Below, piece by piece: positions 7,501-12,131 of a DNA stretch of 15,254 bases (its first letter is position 1; every line of letters starts with the position of its first letter). Position numbers and translations under genes: made by a program. The stretch lies in NCBI RefSeq assembly GCF_002505485.1, contig NZ_DAVG01000126.1:36493-51746 (forward strand), in the 5' to 3' direction. The notes beneath the pieces are model-generated. The model did no database searches, had not been told where the DNA came from, and saw nothing but the letters and a program-made list of their open reading frames with translations. Origin of the DNA: Methanosarcina sp. UBA5 (GTDB taxonomy: Archaea; Halobacteriota; Methanosarcinia; Methanosarcinales; Methanosarcinaceae).

Positions 7501-7686
7501 AATAGCATAGGTGAACCGACTTCCTGGCTCTGGGACTTTGGGGACGGCATTAATTCAAAGCACGCGATGAACGCGACCCACACTTTCACAAAACCTGGAA
7601 CTTATAACGTTACTTTAAACGTAACTAATGCCGCTGGCAGCAATTCGATAATCAGACAGAGCTATATTACTGTAAAAAGCGAGTAA
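4507..7686 (+). CDS. Mosaic surface protein: beta-helix, PKD x2, propeller, PKD
   Basis: A secreted protein of 1059 residues with signal peptide at 1-26 (hydrophobic core, SPASA cleavage region). Residues 27-435 form a NosD-like beta-helix, ending at about 436-490 with GTNIVCGPYLGGNYW and SDEDGIGDLSY. PKD domains lie at about 500-578 and 585-661; both have PVAVQFTDLS or PLSVQFTDLS, W-x-WDF and PGTYxVNLT. About 671-969 holds seven repeats of about 42 residues with consensus QITTxxSDxxPAIYGDxIVW followed by DxRNGNSDxYMYDLSTSxET, enough for a seven-bladed TolB-like propeller. A third PKD follows at about 976-1058 (SWLWDFGDG, FTKPGTYNVTLNVTNAAG). There is no membrane anchor or sorting motif at the end. 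ATG at 4507 has a strong SD. The protein is probably an envelope or matrix component binding sugars or other proteins; the ligand is unknown. Confidence 0.88.
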   Translation: MWVNKFTILLAVAILLMILAYSPASAKEITVDNNGSGADFRSIQEAVTNSYSGDVILVCPGNYNESVDVTEENISILSESEDPENTIVRKFKMGANNTTISGFSIQEGLILRKYIPTGASTGYSYRDPIENCTVKNNILKLGIDAKVCHNFTFEKNVILNSGILISAPEDAVISNLRISDNLIVDGSIDISQQRGSCFLLNSGNFILLNNTVLKGRIVLNNCCGYKIIENHISNDPNAGSGGMGIALYESDSSEIENNTIVNCSSGMHIMSGSCTINNNTLTDNGQGIMVGASLKGNSFLNNTILNSNIGIFLSGPAYGPAYIGDSTGGDLLLNGGNSLLNNNISNNNIGIFFESDSSGNLVANNRVELNNQYGICVEDVSYEVPYNGTNRFYNNIFNNTVNFFNGEGNYNSNYYTVKTINNKTGIFFAIWNTTKVSGTNIVCGPYLGGNYWAKPDGTGFSQNCVDSDEDGIGDLSYKINENYTDYLPLVSVSTSQESIIPVANFSTNITQDLAPVAVQFTDLSKNAILWKWDFDSDGISDSTNQNPIYLYKTPGTYIVNLTMSNGKDTSSKNMEIILQEAKTPPVVDFKTNVTSGQVPLSVQFTDLSKNATSWVWDFNNDRITDSTEKSPVYVYTYPGTYTVNLTVDNTKGTASKLSTITTSPAQHIDGDFILTEYQITTNESDQFGPAIYKDWIAWQDDRNGNSDVYMYDLNTQEEAQITTSDSNQYYIGIYGNNIIWNDWHEGSEKRDVYLYNISTSKETQITTNKSDKWLPAIYEDKIAWIDYRSGKSDVYMYNLSTSMETQITTSEYDGKYDSKYDPDIYGDRVVWVGGGICMYNLSTSRETKITSVNSLKHHPVIYGDKIVWQDERNGNSDVYMCDLSTSRETQITTSGRVSWPAIYGNRIVYADTRNWNTDIYMYDIPTGKETQITTSGSASGPAIYGDRIVWTDSRNGLENSDIYMCTISKKDSESKKPVADFFASPTSGSAPLKVLFTDNSIGEPTSWLWDFGDGINSKHAMNATHTFTKPGTYNVTLNVTNAAGSNSIIRQSYITVKSE
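6520..7413 (+). repeat. Seven propeller-repeat units within the 4507 gene
   Basis: Units of roughly 120-135 bp encode the seven blades. Some are close at the DNA level: CGCAATGGAAACTCTGATGT recurs, with matching flanks, near 6610 and again near 7122. Such similarity could allow unequal recombination, which fits the collapsed copy at 3970-4173. Confidence 0.8.
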
Positions 7687-7696
7687 CTTCTAAAAA

Positions 7697-7724
7697 ATAG
7701 TGAAAACTATCATTCTCTGAGAAT
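7697..7724 (+). terminator. Two small hairpins after the mosaic gene
   Basis: ATAGT-GAAA-ACTAT (7697-7710) and ATTCT-CTG-AGAAT (7712-7724) lie 10-40 nt after the stop codon. They are not followed by a T-run, so a role in 3'-end formation or mRNA protection is only tentative. Confidence 0.3.
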
Positions 7725-7729
7725 AATGA

Positions 7730-7885
7730 AAACAGCTAGGGCTGAAAGGTAGTGGAAAATCACTGACCAAACCTAAAAAACGGACAAGATTTATTCTGTT
7801 TGATCCGATTTCAGGGTCATACTTCGGTTTGCAGTATTCAATAATTGACCCTCTGCCTGATTATTTGGATAAAGAAAAAGATTAG
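7730..7885 (+). pseudogene. Unrecognised coding remnant
   Basis: An open frame of about 51 codons ends at TAG 7883-7885 and reads, in part, KSLTKPKKRTRFILFDPISG and SYFGLQYSIIDPLPDYLDKE. The composition looks like real protein, but no ATG, GTG or SD opens this frame. An ATG at 7726 (ATGAAAACAGCT) is in another frame and stops after eight codons. This is best read as the C-terminal piece of a lost gene. I cannot assign a family. Confidence 0.35.
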
Positions 7886-8052
7886 TAAGCCATTTTGATC
7901 AAAATCGCACATTTGAAATTATTATTTCAAACTTTTTCAAGTTTAAAGAGGTATAAATGTGAATAAACTAAGTAGTCGTTCTTTTTTCCTTTTACTAACA
8001 TAGAACTTTTACAAAAAATTCATGTGGAATAAACTCCTAAATTATAACTACT

Positions 8053-9513
8053 ATGAGACAGTCAGCGGGAATATGGTTATTTATTGCACTGGGTCTGCTT
8101 TTCGGCCTGTTTGCAGATTTGGGAGCTGCAGATCCTGTTGCCCCGGACAGCGGGGACGTAAATCTTTCGGAACTCAGAGCTTTTAACCTGCTCTGCAAAT
8201 GTGAAACAGGATGCATAGTTAATACAGTTTCTCTTTCTTCCAGCGGGAGTTATCTTGCAGTCGGGGATTTTAATCATAATGTTTCTCTTTTTAATTCAGA
8301 GGGGAAGAATCTCTGGAATTATACTACTGGAGATATTGTTTATACCGTATCAATCTCTCCCGATGGGACTTGTGTAGCTGCAGGAAGCAATGATAAGAAG
8401 GTATACTTTTTTAATAGGGAAGGCAAATTGCTCTGGAGTTACGAAACCGGGGGCAGCGTGAATTGTGTTGTGGTCTCTTCTGATGGTTCATACGTGGCAA
8501 CAGGCAGCGAGGATGGCAAGATTTACTTCTTTAATAAAGAAGGCAGGCTATTATGGAATTTTGATTCCGGGGATTCCGTCCGCAGTATAGCCATCTCCAG
8601 AGACGGCTCTTACGTTACCGCCGGAGGTTCCAGTTATTGCATTTACCTCTTTGACAGCGAAGGAAATAAAATATGGGAACGAAGGACAGGCAGTGTAATC
8701 AACTGTGTGTGTATCACTCCACAGGCTCACTATGTGGCTGCCGGGGGTTCCAATTATAATGTCTATCTGCTTAACAAGAAAGGGGATTTTTCTTGGGTGC
8801 ACAACCCTGCTTACTGGATCAGCAGTGTTTCCCTGACAAATAATGGCTCATATCTGGCAGCAGGAAGCTTTGACGATAAAATCTACCTGTTTAACAGCAC
8901 AGGTACAAAACTCTGGGACTACAAGGCAAAAGATGATATCTACAGTGTTACAATTTCGCCGGATGCTTCATTCATTGCAGCCGGAAGCTGGGATGATACG
9001 CTTTACGTGCTCGATCTGAATGGGAAGGAGTTCTGGAACTGCAGTTGCGGAGGAAATATTAATAGTGTGTCCGTTTCTCGCGATAGCTCGGTCCTTGCTG
9101 CAGCGAGTGATGACGGAGCAGCGTATCTTTTTGAGCGTAATTCCACGGTTTTTGCACGGCTCTTTGGAGATGAACGTTTCCTTTCAAAAGAAGGATTCGG
9201 ATTGCCGTTAACAGGTACTGCAGAGACTGGAGGCATTGAAAATGTAGTTGAGATTGCTTCGGCCTCCTCAGGTAAAGTGTCAGGTGATATAAAAAGTGAA
9301 AACGATCCTGCTGTAGATAATTCAGCCTCTACAAAAAGTTCGTCAAGGCTTCAGGGAATCCTTAACTTCTTTAAATATCCCATATTTCTTTTACTGGTAG
9401 TTTTAATAGTGGCTATCTACCTGAAAAATCGAAAATTAAAAAAACGGACCGAAGAGGAAAACCTAGAAGACTTTGAGAACCTTGATGATGAGAAACACAG
9501 GCCTGAAAATTAA
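8053..9513 (+). CDS. Membrane-anchored eight-repeat WD40/PQQ-like propeller
   Basis: A protein of 486 residues. Residues 1-26 are a signal peptide (IWLFIALGLLFGLFADLGAA). From about 48 to 370 come eight repeats of about 40 residues with pattern VxxVSISxDGSYxAAGSxDxKIYLFNxEGKLLWxY. This pattern lies between WD40 and PQQ-type propeller repeats. A Ser/Lys-rich linker (about 375-435) leads to one transmembrane helix at about 438-457 (PIFLLLVVLIVAIYL), then KNRKLKKR and an acidic tail. The topology is therefore outside propeller, inside short tail. Cys residues are frequent near the repeat starts (CKCETGC, NCVCI). The start ATG has no clear SD. Likely roles are ligand or protein binding at the cell surface; an enzymatic PQQ function is not supported because no catalytic motif is visible. 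Confidence 0.85.
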   Translation: MRQSAGIWLFIALGLLFGLFADLGAADPVAPDSGDVNLSELRAFNLLCKCETGCIVNTVSLSSSGSYLAVGDFNHNVSLFNSEGKNLWNYTTGDIVYTVSISPDGTCVAAGSNDKKVYFFNREGKLLWSYETGGSVNCVVVSSDGSYVATGSEDGKIYFFNKEGRLLWNFDSGDSVRSIAISRDGSYVTAGGSSYCIYLFDSEGNKIWERRTGSVINCVCITPQAHYVAAGGSNYNVYLLNKKGDFSWVHNPAYWISSVSLTNNGSYLAAGSFDDKIYLFNSTGTKLWDYKAKDDIYSVTISPDASFIAAGSWDDTLYVLDLNGKEFWNCSCGGNINSVSVSRDSSVLAAASDDGAAYLFERNSTVFARLFGDERFLSKEGFGLPLTGTAETGGIENVVEIASASSGKVSGDIKSENDPAVDNSASTKSSSRLQGILNFFKYPIFLLLVVLIVAIYLKNRKLKKRTEEENLEDFENLDDEKHRPEN

Positions 9514-9534
9514 TACAAAAATCCGGAAACCTGA

Positions 9535-9692
9535 AATTTCAGCTCTGGAGGCGTAAACTTCCAGTTCTGTAAATTTCAGTTCTGCAATTTCAATTCTGTA
9601 ATTTTCCAAATCTGTTGACTTTCAACTATAGAGCTGATCAATCTTTCTGGATTCTTAAATATCTGAATTTCTTAAGTCTAGATTTCTTAAAT
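9535..9692. repeat. Short degenerate repeats between convergent genes
   Basis: Five copies of AATTTCAGTTCTG-like units (9535-9547, 9556-9569, 9572-9584, 9586-9598, 9600-9614) are followed by three copies of CTGAATTTCTTAAGT-like units (9647-9660, 9663-9677, 9678-9692). The two sets share CTGxAATTTC. They fill most of the gap between the 3' ends of the propeller and radical SAM genes and supply T-rich tracts on the plus strand that could end transcription. Confidence 0.6.
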
Positions 9693-9712
9693 ATATTCAC
9701 TCTTAACAGCCT

Positions 9713-10360
9713 TTAGATTTCTTTGCTTGCAGCTTCGGACAAAGCCCTTATGTGGAAGCCCGAGTCAAGCTCATCTGCAAGTTTTTTACATTTTTCCAGG
9801 TCAATTTCGGGCACATTAACCACTGTAACCCTTGTACTGATTCCTGCTTTCCTTGCTCCCTTAACAAAATCAAGTACTGCAGAATAAGAATTTTTATGAA
9901 TCGGCCTGCAGAGTTTGTTATATTTTTCTTCGGATTCGGCATTCAGGCTTACGGAGACGGAGTCTATTCCTGCGGTTTTTAGTTCAGAGACCACATCTCT
10001 TCCCGGATTTATCAGGGCTGCCTGTCCGTTGGTATCCAGCCTGACTCGAATATTCCGGCTTTTCAGCCAGCGGGTTACTGCGAGCACTACGTCGAACCTG
10101 AGGGTAGGCTCTCCAAGGCCTGTAAACACTATTTCTCTATATCTTGAAAGGTCCAGTCCTTCCAGGGCTCCTATAACTTCCTCTGCTGTTGGTTCTCTTG
10201 AAAGCCTTAGGTCATATCCGTAAACCCCGTCTGCAAAATTACGGATGCAAAAAACACAGTCTGCACTGCAGCGGTTTGTAAGGTTAATATATATATTTTT
10301 ATGAGCTTCATAGTAAATTGTGTCCATGAAATCAAAATTTCTTACATTCCTTATAACCAT
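9713..10360 (-). CDS. Radical SAM protein of the TatD-linked type
   Basis: A compact radical SAM enzyme of 215 residues. Cys31, Cys35 and Cys38 (CSADCVFC) form the CxxxCxxC site for the [4Fe-4S] cluster that cleaves S-adenosylmethionine. Other family features are FTGLGEPTLR (GGE-like SAM contact, about residues 79-88), LDTNGQ and SVSLNAESEEKYNKLC. The short length and NIYINLTNRCSADCVFCIR start match the small TatD-associated radical SAM group, whose substrate is, to my knowledge, unknown. No SPASM or other accessory domain is present. No TatD-like gene lies in this window. Start: ATG at 10360 lies just downstream of a TATA element and would give a very short leader; an inner ATG (10327, MDTIYYE) fits family N-termini equally well. 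Confidence 0.85.
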   Translation of the reverse strand: MVIRNVRNFDFMDTIYYEAHKNIYINLTNRCSADCVFCIRNFADGVYGYDLRLSREPTAEEVIGALEGLDLSRYREIVFTGLGEPTLRFDVVLAVTRWLKSRNIRVRLDTNGQAALINPGRDVVSELKTAGIDSVSVSLNAESEEKYNKLCRPIHKNSYSAVLDFVKGARKAGISTRVTVVNVPEIDLEKCKKLADELDSGFHIRALSEAASKEI

Positions 10361-10400
10361 GACGTATTAATTCATTTTTTATCCGGGAGCTGAAAATAGC

Positions 10401-10410
10401 TTTATATATA
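10401..10410. promoter_or_regulatory. TATA element in divergent spacer
   Basis: TTTATATATA contains the methanogen consensus TTTATATA on the plus strand and TATATATAAA on the minus strand. On the minus strand it would start transcription close to the radical SAM ATG at 10360. On the plus strand it would give the L7Ae gene a leader of over 200 nt. Confidence 0.5.
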
Positions 10411-10571
10411 CAAATTTCTCATAACTCTACTTCTGCTTTTCGTTTATGACTTACGTTTTCAAGCAGAAAGTTTATAGGTGATCATGTACTTCTAAGGTTC
10501 GATCTGCAGCATTTAGCTAGCAGTATCTATGTTTCAACTCATTTACTCTTCACATTGAAGTCTCTCAGGTT

Positions 10572-10581
10572 TCTATTTAAG
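10572..10581 (+). promoter_or_regulatory. Possible promoter of the ribosomal cluster
   Basis: TCTATTTAAG is a weak TATA-like element. A start near 10605 would leave a leader of about 65 nt that includes the hairpin at 10633-10653. The assignment is tentative. Confidence 0.3.
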
Positions 10582-10632
10582 ATTTGATTTCAATGTTGAC
10601 AGATGTGTGTTAAAAAACCTATGATTGATGAA

Positions 10633-10653
10633 AAATTGCGATACTCGCAATTT
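10633..10653 (+). promoter_or_regulatory. Leader hairpin before L7Ae, possible autoregulatory site
   Basis: Perfect 9-bp arms AAATTGCGA (10633-10641) and TCGCAATTT (10645-10653) with a TAC loop end four bases before the SD GGAG (10658-10661). TTGATGA (10625-10631), close to the box C consensus RUGAUGA, precedes the stem, and CGA (10654-10656) follows it. L7Ae binds kink-turns and is known in some archaea to repress its own mRNA. A canonical kink-turn C-stem is not clear here. Confidence 0.45.
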
Positions 10654-10669
10654 CGAAGGAGAATCTTAT

Positions 10670-11032
10670 ATGGCACAATTAGCTAAATTCGACGTTCCAG
10701 AAGAACTTACAAACAAAGCACTTGAAGCTCTGGAGCTTGCCAGAGACACTGGAAAGATTAAAAAAGGCACCAATGAAGCCACAAAAGCAATCGAAAGAGG
10801 AAATGCGAAGCTTGTCCTGATCGCAGAAGATATCGAGCCTGCCGAGATTGTTGCTCACATCGCTCCCCTTTCCGAAGAAAAGAAGGCACCTTTCATCTTC
10901 ATCAAAAACCAGAAGGAACTCGGTGCAGCCAGTGGGCTTGGTGTGTCCTGCGCAACTGTCGCAATCGTAGATGCAGGAAAAGCAGCTGAAATGGTTCAGG
11001 ACATTGCACAGAAGCTTGAAGCCCTTAAATAA
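10670..11032 (+). CDS. rpl7ae: Ribosomal protein L7Ae
   Basis: A 120-residue archaeal L7Ae, the usual length. It is a large-subunit protein that also binds kink-turns in box C/D and H/ACA guide RNPs and in RNase P. The RNA-contact region KKGTNEATKAIERG (31-44), VLIAEDIEPAEIVAHI (49-64) and the loop around LGVSCATVAIVD (90-101) are all present. The SD AGGAG ends eight bases before the ATG at 10670. The same frame is open further upstream to an ATG at 10625, but that ATG lacks an SD and its extension would run through the leader hairpin, so I reject it. This is the first gene of a same-direction translation cluster with S28e only 24 bp downstream. Confidence 0.97.
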   Translation: MAQLAKFDVPEELTNKALEALELARDTGKIKKGTNEATKAIERGNAKLVLIAEDIEPAEIVAHIAPLSEEKKAPFIFIKNQKELGAASGLGVSCATVAIVDAGKAAEMVQDIAQKLEALK

Positions 11033-11056
11033 TCCTGATGACATGAGGTGCTAATT

Positions 11057-11278
11057 ATGGCTGATGAAAACATAACCGGCGGCTTTGCTGCTGAGGTTAT
11101 TGACGTTATCGGGAATACAGGTATGCATGGTGAAGCCAGCCAGATCCAGTGCAGGGTCCTGGAAGGCAGGGATAAGGGCCGTGTTATTACAAGAAACTGC
11201 GTGGGCCCTGTCCGCGTAGGTGACATCCTGATGCTTCTCGAAACTTCAAGAGAAGCGAAGAAACTGACCACCAGATAA
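11057..11278 (+). CDS. rps28e: Ribosomal protein S28e
   Basis: A 73-residue small-subunit protein of the S28e family, found in archaea and eukaryotes only. The fold is a small OB barrel near the mRNA exit. Family marks are AEVIDVIGNTGMHGEASQIQ (12-31), CRVLEGRDKGRVITRNCVGP (32-51), VRVGDILMLLETSREAKKL (52-70). The SD GAGGTG (11045-11050) sits six bases before the ATG at 11057. An in-frame GTG at 11048 overlaps the SD itself and is unlikely to be used. It lies between L7Ae and L24e, the normal archaeal order L7Ae-S28e-L24e-Ndk. Confidence 0.97.
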   Translation: MADENITGGFAAEVIDVIGNTGMHGEASQIQCRVLEGRDKGRVITRNCVGPVRVGDILMLLETSREAKKLTTR

Positions 11279-11293
11279 GAAAGCGGTGAGATG

Positions 11294-11482
11294 ATGGAAC
11301 AGAGAAAATGCTATTTCTGCGGAAAGATGCTGGAGCCCGGAACCGGTAAGCTCTACGTCAAGAAAGACGGTTCTATCTACTATATGCATTCTTCCAAATG
11401 TATGAACAACTTCAACCTGGGTAGGCTTCCAAGGCGTACCGAGTGGACCGAGAAAGGCAAAATCCAGTTGAAAAAAGCATAA
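11294..11482 (+). CDS. rpl24e: Ribosomal protein L24e
   Basis: A 62-residue zinc-binding large-subunit protein. MEQRKCYFCG gives the first zinc pair, Cys6 and Cys9, and GTGKLYVKKDGSIYY the central strand. The second pair is His32 and Cys36 (MHSSKCMNNF), where the family usually has Cys-x3-Cys, so the site would be CCHC rather than CCCC. LGRLPRRTEWTEKG (42-55) is the typical C-terminal part. The SD GGTGAG (11285-11290) is three bases from the ATG at 11294; the ATG at 11291 directly abuts it, so either may be annotated. It starts 15 bp after S28e, clearly in one transcript. Confidence 0.95.
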   Translation: MEQRKCYFCGKMLEPGTGKLYVKKDGSIYYMHSSKCMNNFNLGRLPRRTEWTEKGKIQLKKA

Positions 11483-11527
11483 GATTAAAATTGCCAGTTT
11501 ATTTGTTCGGATTATTAAGGTGTGTAC

Positions 11528-11977
11528 ATGGAACAGACATACGTTATGGTAAAACCTGACGGAGTCCAGCGCGGGCTGGTTGGAGAGATAATTTCCAGAA
11601 TCGAGAAGCGAGGTCTGAAGCTCGTAGCCCTCAGGATGAACGTTATCAGTGAAGCCACTGCAAAAGAGCACTACAGTGAACATGCAGCCAAGCCTTTCTT
11701 CCCCGGCCTTGTCGAATTCATCACGTCGGGCCCTTCGGTTTCAATGGTCGTTGAAGGAAAAGATGCAATCCGGGTTATGAGGGCTATAAATGGGGCTACA
11801 AACCCTGTAGATGCGGCTCCCGGAACAATCCGTGGGGACTTTGCTCTGGATGTGGGCAGAAATGTAGTTCATGCCTCTGACTCCCCAGAAGCTGCAGCAA
11901 GGGAAATTGCAATTCACTTTAAGGACTCCGAAATCGGGAACTATTCCAGAATCGATGAGGTCTGTCTGTACGAATAA
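11528..11977 (+). CDS. ndk: Nucleoside diphosphate kinase
   Basis: A 149-residue enzyme transferring the gamma phosphate between nucleoside triphosphates and diphosphates through a phospho-histidine. YVMVKPDGVQRGLVGEII (5-22) is the family N-terminus. KPFFPGLVEFITSGP (55-69) is the substrate lid, and RAINGATNPVDAAPGTIRGD (85-104) binds nucleotide. His115 in NVVHASDS is the active-site His. SD AAGGTG (11517-11522) supports the ATG at 11528; the in-frame GTG at 11522 is part of the SD region. It sits in the conserved cluster after L24e and before aIF5B, matching a link between GTP supply and the GTPase initiation factor. Confidence 0.97.
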   Translation: MEQTYVMVKPDGVQRGLVGEIISRIEKRGLKLVALRMNVISEATAKEHYSEHAAKPFFPGLVEFITSGPSVSMVVEGKDAIRVMRAINGATNPVDAAPGTIRGDFALDVGRNVVHASDSPEAAAREIAIHFKDSEIGNYSRIDEVCLYE

Positions 11978-11999
11978 AGCAGGTGCACCAAGGCTTTTT
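11976..11999 (+). terminator. Possible weak terminator or attenuator after ndk
   Basis: AAAGC (11976-11980) can pair with GCTTT (11993-11997), enclosing the palindrome GGTGCACC (11982-11989), and is followed by TTC. The T-run is short, so read-through into aIF5B is likely. Confidence 0.25.
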
Positions 12000-12057
12000 C
12001 GTGTTCCTGAAACTTCAGGGCATGATTCCAGGCCTTTGTTTATCCGACCTGCAATAT

Positions 12058-12083
12058 GGGTCCGTCGGGGTAAACCCGGACCC
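12058..12083 (+). promoter_or_regulatory. GC-rich hairpin in the ndk-aIF5B spacer
   Basis: Perfect arms GGGTCCG (12058-12064) and CGGACCC (12077-12083) enclose a 12-nt loop with a possible inner GG/CC pair. It is the strongest stem in the translation cluster and lies 49 nt before the aIF5B ATG. It could be an mRNA-processing or attenuation element that sets aIF5B apart from the ribosomal genes. Confidence 0.45.
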
Positions 12084-12131
12084 TTCTGGACCTGCAGCAA
12101 ATAAGACGCGGGAATGAGAGAGGTTTTGCAT

